Below, one piece after another: positions 23,418-32,697 of a stretch of 64,000 nt of DNA. The DNA is taken from positions 310,001 through 374,000 of the forward strand of contig JBAZRW010000001.1 of the NCBI GenBank assembly GCA_041662785.1, read 5' to 3'. Position 1 is the stretch's first letter. Every line of letters starts with the position of its first letter. Under the pieces are notes generated by a model, which was not told the DNA's origin, ran no database searches, and saw nothing but the letters and a program-made list of their open reading frames with translations. The position numbers and the translations under genes were made by a program. The DNA comes from Bdellovibrionales bacterium. GTDB lineage: Bacteria; Pseudomonadota; Alphaproteobacteria; UBA9219.

Positions 23418-23747
23418 TTACGCCGCCTTCTCGTTCAACCAAGCCACCAGCGCCTGTTTGGGGATTGAGCCAACTTTGGTTTCCACCATCTGGCCGTCTT
23501 TAAACAAAACCAGCGTGGGAATGCTGCGAACGCCGAATTTTCCGGGCGTTTCGGGGCTTTGATCAACATTCATCTTGACGATGGTGACCTTGCCCGCCAT
23601 CTCGCCAGCAATTTCTTCAAGAACGGGGCCCAGCATACGGCAAGGGCCGCACCATTCAGCCCAAAAATCAACCAGCACAAGGCCGGAAGCCTTCAAAACG
23701 TCGGACTCAAAGGCCGCGTCGGTAATGTGCTTGCAATTTTCTCCCAT
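23418..23747 (-). CDS. trxA: Thioredoxin
   Basis: A 109-aa classic thioredoxin that reduces protein disulphides in the cytoplasm. The active site is FWAEWCGPCRML (Cys at about 34 and 37), with the cis-proline motif RSIPTLVLFKDGQ. It lies 168 nt after addA on the same strand; addA-trxA adjacency is common in alphaproteobacteria. A terminator hairpin follows at 23315-23351. Confidence 0.97.
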   Translation of the reverse strand: MGENCKHITDAAFESDVLKASGLVLVDFWAEWCGPCRMLGPVLEEIAGEMAGKVTIVKMNVDQSPETPGKFGVRSIPTLVLFKDGQMVETKVGSIPKQALVAWLNEKAA

Positions 23748-23915
23748 AGGGCGATTCCTTTCGAGTAATGTTTTCTGTCCTCTTTACATAAGCGTTGCGA
23801 GGCCTTCATTCAAGCCCTTCGTCGGGGGGGAAACTTTGGACACAGCTCCGCACAGCAATGTCAATAGCAGAAACGTCCCCTTGAGTCAAGGGAAAAATGC
23901 AGGCTGTGGTGTTTT

Positions 23916-26900
23916 TTATTGTCTTGATATATCAATATGATGGGTAATTTCCATTAGTTTTGGCTCATAAGTCCACAACAAAAAGCACCGGACAAGGCAA
24001 TCCGGATACACGGCCCTGAGCACTGTGCGATAGGCTTCCATCTGCGCCCTATAGGCGGCGGGGATAAAGGCCGGATCGTCAGGCGGTGGGCGATTGGTTT
24101 TATAGTCCACAATCCAGACCTCGCCCTCCACCAAGGCCAAGCGGTCCACCTGCCCCGCAATGAGGCGGGAGCCAGACAGGCCGATCACGGGAACCTCGGC
24201 GCGGGAGCCCTTTGCAAACAACGGCGCAAAACGCGGATTGTCGATAAGGCGCAAGGCCTCATGCGCGATTTCCTTTTGCGCGGCGGGGGTCAGGCGGTGC
24301 GCGGGCTGAGCCAACAGACGCAAGGCAGCCTGCTCCCTCTCTTCCACCGCAACATCGGGAAGGTTTTGCAGCAAGCGATGAATCAAGCGGCCCCGCGCAA
24401 ACCGCGCATCCTGTGGCGACACGGACGGCGGAACCGAGCTTTCCTCCGCCTCACTGGGACGCGAAGGCACTAGCGGACGCGGCGGCAAAGGCTCTGGCCG
24501 TGGCGGCGCAAACAGCCAAACGGGAAGCGATGGCGCGGGGGCCTTCTCCTTTTTTTCTTTTGCGCCTTTTATCAAGAGACTCGCGCTCACCGCATAGTCC
24601 GCCAGCACAATCGCAGGCGGCAACAGAGCGGGCGGCTCGCCCACCAGAACATCCGCCTGATGATGGGGTGCAAGGGCGCGGGAAGCTAGCGCGTACCACG
24701 AGTCAACGTCTTCCTTTTTTTTGCTGTCGTCCTTTGCCTCGCTTTTGGCAAAGCCGCCAATATACAGCCTGTCCGCCGCACGAGTCATCGCGACATAAAA
24801 CAAGCGGCGATGTTCCTCAAGCTGGCGCGTTCGCGCCTGCCCTCGCAAAGAAGCCAGCCGCGCGTTTAACGGCTCACGCGGAATGTAAAACGGGACGCCC
24901 GCTCCCTCATCCCACAAAAGCTTGGGCAGCTTGCCGCGACTGGGCACAAGGGCGGCATCGGGCAAAATCACAACGGGAGCCTCTAGCCCCTTTGAGCCAT
25001 GCACCGTGATAACGCGCACGCGGCCCCCTGCGGCCTCCATCTCACGCTTGATCTCGGCCTCGCTTTCCGTCAGCCAGTGCAAGAACGCCTGAAGCGACGG
25101 GGCGTGGCGCGATCCATACTCTTCGGCAGCGCCCAGCAGTTCATCCATCGGGTCTTCGGCCTGAGCACCAAGGCGCGTCGCCATCGCCCGCCGACCACTG
25201 ACCTTATCCGCCGGACAAGGATCGCTAAGAATCATCATCAAGAGCGCCAACGGCGATAGACCATCAGCCCTCACCAGCAAAGCGCGAAGATAAGCATGAA
25301 CAGGGGTAAAAGAAGGGGACGCCACCTCGCCCAAGCGCTCCCACAAACTTTTTGTACCGCGCCCAATGGCCAACTGCATCAACGCGTCTTCGCTCACGCC
25401 CATAAGCGGCCCACGTAAAACGGTCGCCAGAGTCAAATCATCCTGCGGCAGCAAAAGAAACTGCAACAGCGCCATTAAATCCATCACGGCCAACTGCGTT
25501 GTCAGACGCATGCGATCCACGCCCGACACGGCCACATCAACTTTTTTCAACGCGGCCACCAAATGCGGCACAAACGTGCCGCGCTTTTGCACCAGCACCA
25601 TCACGTCGCCATACGTCATCGGACGATCGCCCTTTTGATCGCGATCATAAACGGTTTGCCCCTGCGCCACCCACGCCTTGATCTGCGCGGCAATGGCCGC
25701 CGCCAATTGCGCGGCAGGATCGGGCGCAGCGCTGTAGCCCAAAGGCATTCCCCACGCGATAGGCTCCTTTAGCCCCGTTGGCTTTTTCTCTTCATCCTCG
25801 GCGGCAACCTGCAAAGGCCAAACCTCCACCCGCCCTACGCCGCTTGTGCGAAAGGCCTGATGCTCGACAGGCTGCGTGGATACACCGCGCCGCGCCGCCT
25901 CCTCCGCGAAAACACAATCGACCGCGCGAAGAATGGCGGGGGCCGAGCGAAAAGAAACGCTTAGCGGAACCGCACGGAAAGGCTTGCCCGATTCCGTGAC
26001 CAGCTTTTCAAAATAGGCCCGCATCTTGGCGAAGACGGCAACGTCCGCGCCCTGAAAACTATAGATCGATTGTTTTTCATCGCCGACGACAAAGGCGGTG
26101 CGGCGCACGCCGCTGCGGGCGCTTTCACCGGCAAAAAACTCGCTCGCCAAGGTCTGCACAATGCTCCATTGCGCGGGGCTGGTATCTTGCGCTTCGTCCA
26201 GCAAAATATGATCAAGGCCGCCATCCAGCTTATACAAGACCCACGCGGCGCTCCCCGCACGGGATAAGACGGCGCTGGCCCGCTCAATCAGATCATCAAA
26301 ATCCAGCGCGGCGCGGCTGGCCTTTCGCGCCGTATAAATCTCGACCATCCGCCAAGACAGCGTCAAGGCGGCGGCGGTTTCCTGCGCGATGCGGCAAGTA
26401 TCGCGCCGCTCCATCAAGCGCACGATCCGCGCCTCTTCCGCCCGCAAGGTTTTCTCAAGCGTTGGGTTCGCCTCCACCAGCTTTTTGTTGGCAACGTCTT
26501 TGAACGGCTGCCCCTCGCTTGTCAAAAACGCCCGCGCATAAATATCCAATGAGGCTGCGCGTTCTGCCTCATCCTTTTCCAACCAGTCCAAAATAATCTG
26601 CGCGTGTTTAATAAAAGTGGGCGTGCCCTTTTCCGCCAGCTCTCTTGCCGCCGTTAAAAGCGCGGCGCGATCAAACGCGCCGTCCCGCACCGCCGCCGCA
26701 TCGAACAGCGCGGGCGTATCCTGCGGCTCTAGCTCTAACGCGCTACGCATCGTTTGGATAAGCGCGGGCAACCCGCCCGCCTTGGCCGCCGCACCCTGCA
26801 CGCGCGGCGCTTGCTTGCCAATATCGCGAAGCAACGCATCCAGCGTTTCTTCGGCCATCCCCTCAATCAAGGTCGCAAAGGCCTGCGCAACAGAACCCTT

Positions 26901-27461
26901 TTTCTCCCGCGCGATTTCCTGCAGCAAATCACCGCGTGCCTCCTGCCACAGCGCATGTGCGTCCGCTTCTTCGATCACCGAAAAAGTGGGGGGCAGACCC
27001 GCTTCTAACGGAAAGCGGCGCAAGATTTCCTGCGCAAAGGCATGGATCGTGACAAAGCGCATCCCCCCCGCGCAGGACAAAACACTGGCGAACAAACGCC
27101 GCGCCCGCTGCCGCTGTGCCTCTTCGGTGGGCATCCCCAACAGAGCATCAAGATCGTCTTGCAGCTCGCGCGCCTCGCACACCGCCCAGCGCGAAAGGCG
27201 CTGCGTTAGGCGAATGGCCATCTCGGCCGCCGCCGCACGGGTGAAGGTCAGGCACAAAATCTTTTCCGGCTTCACCCCGTCCAAAAGGAGGCGCGTAACA
27301 CGATCCGCCAGCACCTTCGTCTTGCCCGATCCCGCCGACGCGCCGACCCATGCCGACACGGCGGGATCCGCTGCGGCGCGTTGCAGGGCGCTCACATCAC
27401 CGGAAAAAATCTTTTCCTTTTTAGGTTCGGCCAAAGAAGTGGGCTGAAGCTTTTCCATCAT
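23916..27461 (-). CDS. addA: Double-strand break repair helicase-nuclease AddA
   Basis: A 1181-aa alphaproteobacterial-type AddA, the UvrD-like helicase and nuclease subunit of AddAB, which resects double-strand breaks for RecA. Walker A ASAGSGKTKVLADR is at about 41-54. LDFDDLIERA and HILLDEAQDTSPAQW form the Walker B/DExx region near 390-420; SVSFRSAPAIL, VHGSKGLEAPVVILPD and YVAMTRAADRLYIGG are later helicase motifs. The C-terminal PD-(D/E)XK nuclease motif GQVDRLALVEG...VDYKTNR is near residue 1115. The start ATG at 27461 overlaps the addB stop (ATGATG). Full length for the family. Confidence 0.97.
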   Translation of the reverse strand: MMEKLQPTSLAEPKKEKIFSGDVSALQRAAADPAVSAWVGASAGSGKTKVLADRVTRLLLDGVKPEKILCLTFTRAAAAEMAIRLTQRLSRWAVCEARELQDDLDALLGMPTEEAQRQRARRLFASVLSCAGGMRFVTIHAFAQEILRRFPLEAGLPPTFSVIEEADAHALWQEARGDLLQEIAREKKGSVAQAFATLIEGMAEETLDALLRDIGKQAPRVQGAAAKAGGLPALIQTMRSALELEPQDTPALFDAAAVRDGAFDRAALLTAARELAEKGTPTFIKHAQIILDWLEKDEAERAASLDIYARAFLTSEGQPFKDVANKKLVEANPTLEKTLRAEEARIVRLMERRDTCRIAQETAAALTLSWRMVEIYTARKASRAALDFDDLIERASAVLSRAGSAAWVLYKLDGGLDHILLDEAQDTSPAQWSIVQTLASEFFAGESARSGVRRTAFVVGDEKQSIYSFQGADVAVFAKMRAYFEKLVTESGKPFRAVPLSVSFRSAPAILRAVDCVFAEEAARRGVSTQPVEHQAFRTSGVGRVEVWPLQVAAEDEEKKPTGLKEPIAWGMPLGYSAAPDPAAQLAAAIAAQIKAWVAQGQTVYDRDQKGDRPMTYGDVMVLVQKRGTFVPHLVAALKKVDVAVSGVDRMRLTTQLAVMDLMALLQFLLLPQDDLTLATVLRGPLMGVSEDALMQLAIGRGTKSLWERLGEVASPSFTPVHAYLRALLVRADGLSPLALLMMILSDPCPADKVSGRRAMATRLGAQAEDPMDELLGAAEEYGSRHAPSLQAFLHWLTESEAEIKREMEAAGGRVRVITVHGSKGLEAPVVILPDAALVPSRGKLPKLLWDEGAGVPFYIPREPLNARLASLRGQARTRQLEEHRRLFYVAMTRAADRLYIGGFAKSEAKDDSKKKEDVDSWYALASRALAPHHQADVLVGEPPALLPPAIVLADYAVSASLLIKGAKEKKEKAPAPSLPVWLFAPPRPEPLPPRPLVPSRPSEAEESSVPPSVSPQDARFARGRLIHRLLQNLPDVAVEEREQAALRLLAQPAHRLTPAAQKEIAHEALRLIDNPRFAPLFAKGSRAEVPVIGLSGSRLIAGQVDRLALVEGEVWIVDYKTNRPPPDDPAFIPAAYRAQMEAYRTVLRAVYPDCLVRCFLLWTYEPKLMEITHHIDISRQ

Positions 27462-30400
27462 TCAGCCTCCCCCTCTGGCTCATCCCCTTGTTCACCGCGC
27501 CCTTCGGCGAGGCGCGCCAAATGCGCATAATCGTCATAGCGCGGCGCGACGTGGGGACGCGGCACAGCCTCATACGGCGTAGCGGGATCGGCAAAGGCAC
27601 GCACTAAATTCTCTAGGCCCTCTTGCGCCAACGCGCACTGCGCCTCTAGTGTTTTATTAAAGGCGACAATTTTCTTGCTCTCATCCTTTTCTTGCAAGGC
27701 CCAATAGGCCACATCGGCCACGTCCACCGCTTTCTGCCCGTCAAACGCCCCCGCCTGCGCCATCAAGGCCAGAAGGGTCAGTTGAGGCTCATACCCCGCC
27801 AGAACTTTTGTGCGCGAAGGAGCGGCCCCCGTTTTGTAATCGATAATCTGGGCGCTGCCGCCGGCAAGGCGATCCAACCGATCCGCACGCCCCGTCAAGG
27901 TAAGCGCCCCGCCCGCAACGCGCATGACGCCATCGGCCTCAACCGCGAGCGGCGTGATACCTTCCGCGCGTCGCGTTTTTTCATTTTCCACAAACCATGC
28001 GGCTAGGCGCTCAAACCGAGGCCACCAGAACGCCGCCACTTGCGGCCTGTCGTCAAACGGCGCAAACGCCTCGCGCCCATGGGCAAGGAGGCGGGCAAAA
28101 GCGGTCGCCTGAAACGCATCTGTATTTTCTTCAAGCTCCCCCCCGTCACTCCCGCGCAAGCGGGAGTCCCGTTTTCTTTTTTCAACACACGGGATCCCCG
28201 CTTTCGCGGGGATGACGATAGGGGAAACGGCAGGAAAAACATTTTGAGAATTAGCCATCTCCTCCTTCACAAACGCCTCTAACGCGGCATGAACGATAGT
28301 CCCGAAATCAGAAGGGGAGGGGTCGGCATCGATAGGGTCCAGCTTTTTCAACTTCAAAATATGCTTGGCATAAATCGCATACGGGTTGCTAAGCCACGTT
28401 CCGATTTCCGTCACGGAAAGTTTCTTGGGCCGCGCGTCAAGCGGCGGGCAAGGACGCGGCGGCTCGAAAGCAAGCGGTGGCGTGTCAGGGGCATCCATCC
28501 CCCGCGCCCACACGCGCCACGGCAGCGCTGGCGATAACGCTGCCTCACCATATCCTGCGGCTTGCAATACCGCGCCCAGTTGAAGCCAGAAGCGGGACGG
28601 CACAGCGGGCGCACCGCCCACGCGCCTTGCGCGGGTTATCATCACCTGTGGCGCACTGGCAAGCTGCGCGAAGTCATGAGCGCTAAGCCCAATGCGCCTT
28701 TCCGGCAGCGGCAACCCCAATTGTTTTTTCATAGGGCGCGAAAGCCACGGATCGATGGCGGCTTGAGGCGGCCATGTGCCCTCATTCAGGCCCCCCAGAA
28801 TAATCAGATCGTAATGCAGCAAACGCGCTTCCAAAGGCCCCAGAACGTGCAAACGCGGGTGCTGGCCATAGGCAGGACGCACGACAACCTGATGCGCGAT
28901 TTCTTCAAACAGCGACAGATACTCCGCCCCCGTCACGTCCATAAAGTCATGACTGGCGATGCGCCAATCATCCAAGGCCAGCACCGCCGCCTCGCCATCC
29001 TCGCCGCACCACAGACGCGCCGCGCCCGCTTCACTCTCGCTTTGCGCCAAGCCTTCGGCCAGCGCCAGATGCGCGTCGAGCCACGCCGCTAAAGACTTTT
29101 TCTCGCGCCAGTTTTCCGAAAGAGGCGACAACAAAGCACGCAGCCGCGCCAGCCATGCTGCGCCATCCTCGCTCATCTTTCCCTTGCCTGTTAGGACATC
29201 CGCGCGGCGCACGCCCCGCCACAGCTTGACCTCGGCCTCCTGCGCAAAGGCGCGGCACTGTGCTGGTGTCTGGCCTAGCGCGGCCAAAGGATGTTTCAGC
29301 AAGGTCAAAAACTCAATCGCGCCCGCATTGCTTGACGCGGCCTTTAGCGCATCGATCAGAAACCGACCAACGGGCAACACATCCAGCGACGCGCCCGCCG
29401 AATCATTCACCTCAATCCCCCAGCGGGTCAGCGCCGCCGCGACCCGCGCGGCCAAGGCACGATCAGGCGTGACCAGCGCCGCCGTTTTGCCCGCTTCCTC
29501 TAACGCGGCGCGAAGGCGCAGCGCGATCACGTCGGCCTCCTCACGCGCGTGATCCAGCGTCAGCGCCTCAAAGCCCGTGACGGCTTCGGGCGGAATCTCT
29601 TGCGCCGACAAATGCTGCCAGCTTTCCGTGACCTCAGCGGGACGCATCGCTTCTTGAAGCAGGCGCACACGCGGCGTCGCGGCGATCTTGTCAGAAAGAT
29701 CATCCCACACCCGCACGCCCTCACGCGCAAAGCCCGACTCGTCCAGCCACGCTTTCATCGTGAATTGCGGATGCGTTTCGCCAACCGCCTGCCACGCGTC
29801 TTCCGGCAACGATAAATCCAGCGCGGGCAAGATCACCTCACCCTGCGCAAGACTTGCAATCGTCTTCATCAGCCGCCCGACGGCGGGCTGTGAGCCTGTG
29901 GAGCCCGCCGCAATAATCGGCACATCAGGCGGCAAGGCTGCCCACGCCTTTCCCTGACGATCCAACACCGCCGCACGGCGCGATGCCGGATCGACGCACC
30001 CTTCCTCTTGCAGAACCTTGGGCCACGCCGCCGTCACAATTTCCAAAAACGACAGAGTCTCTTGCCAGTGCTGCGCATAGTTGTCGGGAACCAGCGTTTT
30101 CAATTGCGCCAAATCGCAGCCCGTCGTTTGCGCCTGATCAAGCAGCGCGGCCAACGCCGCCGCCAATGAAGCCGCCTGATCCAGCGGCAGCGCCGCATCC
30201 TTTTGCGCGATTAGCCGCGTCAACAACATCTGGCGGCGAAGCGGTGTGATCGCGGGCGGCAAATCGTCCAAAGCGCCCGCGGCCATAAAGTCCAGCGCAT
30301 CTTCTTCCACATCGCCCAAGGGCTGCATGCGTGGCAACAGCGAAGCCCGCGCGTCTGTCTCTTGCAAAAACGCTTCGCGCAGAGCACGGCAAGCGCGACG

Positions 30401-30523
30401 CGTTGGCAAATAAATCTGCATGGCGGCCAAGGCCATCGGATCGCCGCCTGCACGGGCCAACAACCCACGCGCCAGCGCCGTCACAAAACAACTGTCCGCG
30501 GGAAGGGTGAAAACGCCGCTCAT
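27458..30523 (-). CDS. addB: Double-strand break repair protein AddB, with an in-frame repeat insertion
   Basis: A 1021-aa AddB, the partner nuclease of AddA, with an inactive helicase-like N-terminus (LPTRRACRALREAFL) and the C-terminal nuclease motif GRADRLDRLAG...IDYKTGAAPS near residue 890. At residues about 769-794, a stretch beginning IVIPAKAGIP and ending SRLRGSDGG is the translation of a palindromic intergenic-type repeat (28144-28217), inserted in frame in a poorly conserved stretch. The gene overlaps the murU stop by ATGA and ends at the addA start. It is probably functional because the frame is intact and the nuclease motif is complete. Confidence 0.95.
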   Translation of the reverse strand: MSGVFTLPADSCFVTALARGLLARAGGDPMALAAMQIYLPTRRACRALREAFLQETDARASLLPRMQPLGDVEEDALDFMAAGALDDLPPAITPLRRQMLLTRLIAQKDAALPLDQAASLAAALAALLDQAQTTGCDLAQLKTLVPDNYAQHWQETLSFLEIVTAAWPKVLQEEGCVDPASRRAAVLDRQGKAWAALPPDVPIIAAGSTGSQPAVGRLMKTIASLAQGEVILPALDLSLPEDAWQAVGETHPQFTMKAWLDESGFAREGVRVWDDLSDKIAATPRVRLLQEAMRPAEVTESWQHLSAQEIPPEAVTGFEALTLDHAREEADVIALRLRAALEEAGKTAALVTPDRALAARVAAALTRWGIEVNDSAGASLDVLPVGRFLIDALKAASSNAGAIEFLTLLKHPLAALGQTPAQCRAFAQEAEVKLWRGVRRADVLTGKGKMSEDGAAWLARLRALLSPLSENWREKKSLAAWLDAHLALAEGLAQSESEAGAARLWCGEDGEAAVLALDDWRIASHDFMDVTGAEYLSLFEEIAHQVVVRPAYGQHPRLHVLGPLEARLLHYDLIILGGLNEGTWPPQAAIDPWLSRPMKKQLGLPLPERRIGLSAHDFAQLASAPQVMITRARRVGGAPAVPSRFWLQLGAVLQAAGYGEAALSPALPWRVWARGMDAPDTPPLAFEPPRPCPPLDARPKKLSVTEIGTWLSNPYAIYAKHILKLKKLDPIDADPSPSDFGTIVHAALEAFVKEEMANSQNVFPAVSPIVIPAKAGIPCVEKRKRDSRLRGSDGGELEENTDAFQATAFARLLAHGREAFAPFDDRPQVAAFWWPRFERLAAWFVENEKTRRAEGITPLAVEADGVMRVAGGALTLTGRADRLDRLAGGSAQIIDYKTGAAPSRTKVLAGYEPQLTLLALMAQAGAFDGQKAVDVADVAYWALQEKDESKKIVAFNKTLEAQCALAQEGLENLVRAFADPATPYEAVPRPHVAPRYDDYAHLARLAEGRGEQGDEPEGEAE
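28144..28217. repeat. 74-bp palindromic repeat inserted in frame within addB
   Basis: The element has outer inverted ends CGTCACTCCCGCG and CGCGGGGATGACG and two small hairpins (ACTCCCGCG/CGCGG... arms at 28147-28168 and GGGATCCCCGC...GCGGGG at 28191-28212). The reverse-strand translation has the well-known form V-I-P-A-K-A-G-I-P. It belongs to the same broad family as the intergenic elements at 36592 and 40883. Confidence 0.85.
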
Positions 30524-31260
30524 CGCCAGCCCTCACCGTTTTCAAGAAGGCGGTTGGCCTCGGCCAAATCTTCGGGCGTGCCGACGTGATAGCACGCGCC
30601 GTCATGGACAAACCCGAACAGCCTCCCCCGCGATTCCGCCAGATCAAAAATCACATTGTTCGAAAAATGTGTTTCGCTCACCTCATCATACAGCGCGGGG
30701 TTAACGATCATGGCGGAAATGAACACGACATTCCGCGCAGGGACGTCCACGCCCGCCCGCGCCAGCGAACCGTCTGCCCGCACCCTAAAATCACCCTTGC
30801 CGGAAAAGCCCCGCGCCTTACCACGCGGCATGACCAGCAGCAAAACATCCATCGCCTTTGAATCCCACGCCTGCGCCAACCGCACCAGCGCAGGCGCGTC
30901 CCCCTCCGTCATCGGCATATCGCCCGCAAGGACAAAGAAGGGCTTGCCCGAAAAATATGCCAGCGCTCTTTTGATACCGCCGCCCGTTTCCAGAATTTCA
31001 TCTTCTCGCGACAAAACAATGTCGCTGGCCGTCAGGCCTTCGCAATGCGTGACAATCTGATCCGCCAAATAATGCGCGTTAACGACAAAGCGCGTGATCC
31101 CCGCCGCCTTCAAATGATCGAGGGCGTGATCCAGCATCGCCCGCCCGCCGACCTTCAGCAAAGGCTTGGGCGTCGTGAGCGTCAAAGGCTGCATCCGCTT
31201 GCCAAAGCCTGCCGCCAAAACCATGCCCGTATCGCTAAGGAAGGGAAAAGCTGTCGTCAT
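30520..31260 (-). CDS. murU: MurNAc-1-phosphate uridylyltransferase (MurU-like nucleotidyltransferase)
   Basis: A 246-aa sugar nucleotidyltransferase with the N-terminal signature MVLAAGFGKRMQPLTLTTPK and PLLKVGGRAML, and FFVLAGDMPMTEGD supplying the metal-binding Asp. It lies directly after an AmgK-like kinase, with overlapping stop/start (ATGA). The amgK-murU pair is the peptidoglycan-recycling bypass that turns MurNAc-1-phosphate into UDP-MurNAc and gives intrinsic fosfomycin resistance in Pseudomonas and Caulobacter. The specific substrate is inferred from this pairing. I chose the ATG at 31260 over a position 6 codons upstream because of the coupling. Confidence 0.85.
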   Translation of the reverse strand: MTTAFPFLSDTGMVLAAGFGKRMQPLTLTTPKPLLKVGGRAMLDHALDHLKAAGITRFVVNAHYLADQIVTHCEGLTASDIVLSREDEILETGGGIKRALAYFSGKPFFVLAGDMPMTEGDAPALVRLAQAWDSKAMDVLLLVMPRGKARGFSGKGDFRVRADGSLARAGVDVPARNVVFISAMIVNPALYDEVSETHFSNNVIFDLAESRGRLFGFVHDGACYHVGTPEDLAEANRLLENGEGWR

Positions 31261-32231
31261 AGCCCCATCACCCCGCACGCCTTGGCCCAGCGCCTTACGG
31301 GCGCAAGCGCCTCATCTTGCAGCAACGATTGAACCGCATCCGTCACGCGCGGGATCATCGCGCCACGCCCCAGCTTGACGAGAATCCCAAGGATGCGCGT
31401 GTGGCGCTGCGCGGCATAGACCCGCGCCGCTTGCAGCAAGAGAGTCTTGTCCACCACGGGATGCAGCGCGTGATACGCCGCGACAAAAGCGGGCAGCCGC
31501 GCAAGGCCGCCATCGCGCCGCACGTCTTCGCACCACGAGGCAAGGTCGTACGCAATAGGGCCGATGCCCGCGTCCTGAAAATCAATCACGCCAAGGGTCT
31601 GCTTTGCTACGGGCGAGGACAACAGCATCGCGTTGTCGGGCATAAAATCGCGCAGCAACAGTGTGCATGGCAACGCCTTATCAAACGGCGCAAGAGACTC
31701 TTGCCACGCCGCAATGAATTCTTTTCGCTCCGCGTCCGTCGCGGCGCGTCTTGTCTCACGCGGGAAAGCAAAGTCCACAAACAGCGCCGCTTGCTCGGCC
31801 AGTAGAGCGGCATCAAAGCGAGGCAGCGCCAACCCTTCTGCTTGCGAAGGCAAAAAGTTTTTGTGCAGCGCCGCCAAAAGCGTTGCCGCGCCAGCATCGA
31901 ACAGCGCGGGATTATGACCAGCTTCCAAAAGGCTCCCGACTTTGCCCTCACCAAAATCTTCCATCAAGACAAAGCCCGCCGCCACGTCCACCGCATAGAT
32001 TTCGGGCGCAACGATTCCAATCCCGCGCAGCAGCGTGGCGAGCGCGGCAAACTCTTTTGTTTTTTGATCGGGCGCAGCAGTCATCAAAATCGCGCTCGGT
32101 ATCTCTTGCCCCTCGCGGGTCAGCCGATAAAAACGGCGCGAGGAAAAATCGGCAGCGACAGCGCTACGCGTCGCCTCGCCCCATCCGGCGTTTTGCAAAA
32201 AAAGGGCTAAGGCTTTTTCCGCGTCCATCAT
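31257..32231 (-). CDS. amgK: Anomeric MurNAc/GlcNAc kinase (AmgK-like phosphotransferase)
   Basis: A 324-aa aminoglycoside phosphotransferase-fold kinase. SSRRFYRLTREGQ (about 20-35) starts the nucleotide-binding lobe, LLLRDFMPDNAMLL is the catalytic loop (Asp then Asn) and LGVIDFQDAGIGPIAYDLASW is the metal-binding DFx segment. With murU immediately downstream, the expected reaction is ATP-dependent phosphorylation of MurNAc/GlcNAc at the anomeric position for cell-wall recycling. The start at 32231 overlaps the tsaE stop (ATGATG). Family assignment is firm and substrate assignment depends on the pair. Confidence 0.85.
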   Translation of the reverse strand: MMDAEKALALFLQNAGWGEATRSAVAADFSSRRFYRLTREGQEIPSAILMTAAPDQKTKEFAALATLLRGIGIVAPEIYAVDVAAGFVLMEDFGEGKVGSLLEAGHNPALFDAGAATLLAALHKNFLPSQAEGLALPRFDAALLAEQAALFVDFAFPRETRRAATDAERKEFIAAWQESLAPFDKALPCTLLLRDFMPDNAMLLSSPVAKQTLGVIDFQDAGIGPIAYDLASWCEDVRRDGGLARLPAFVAAYHALHPVVDKTLLLQAARVYAAQRHTRILGILVKLGRGAMIPRVTDAVQSLLQDEALAPVRRWAKACGVMGL

Positions 32232-32692
32232 ATGCCGCCTTCCAAAAGACGCGCTGCCCATGCCTCATCGGCCTCCATCGTCACGCGGCGCGTGCCATCA
32301 GCCTCGACAGAAAAACGAAGGGAAAGAATGCCACGCGGCAAATAGCTTTCCGCCTTTTCCGGCCACTCGATAACGGAAACGCCCTCGCCCAGCGCTTCGT
32401 CAAAGCCAAGCTCCTCGACCTCGTGCGGCGCTTTCAGGCGATACCAATCGAAGTGATAAACAGGAAAGCGCGGCGTTTCATAAACCTGCGCCAGCGTAAA
32501 GGTCGGGCTGGTGATATCGCCCTGAGCGCCCAACGCCTTGAGCAAAAACTGCGCAAACGTCGTTTTGCCCGCGCCCAGATCGCCACAGAGCGCGATCACA
32601 TCGCCGCGGCGCAACAACGGCGCGAGCCGCTGCGCCAGCGCACGCGTCGCGGCCAAATCAGGAAGGGGGAGTGGCGAGCGCGGCGCGGCCAT
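32228..32692 (-). CDS. tsaE: tRNA threonylcarbamoyladenosine biosynthesis ATPase TsaE
   Basis: A 154-aa TsaE, the ATPase that supports TsaB-TsaD in t6A37 formation on ANN-decoding tRNAs. Walker A is GDLGAGKTTFAQ at about 38-49, followed by ITSPTFTLAQVYE and VYHFDWYRL, the standard TsaE motifs. It begins 5 nt after divL and its stop overlaps the amgK start. tsaE next to divL is a recurrent alphaproteobacterial arrangement. Confidence 0.95.
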   Translation of the reverse strand: MAAPRSPLPLPDLAATRALAQRLAPLLRRGDVIALCGDLGAGKTTFAQFLLKALGAQGDITSPTFTLAQVYETPRFPVYHFDWYRLKAPHEVEELGFDEALGEGVSVIEWPEKAESYLPRGILSLRFSVEADGTRRVTMEADEAWAARLLEGGI

Positions 32693-32697
32693 GGGCC

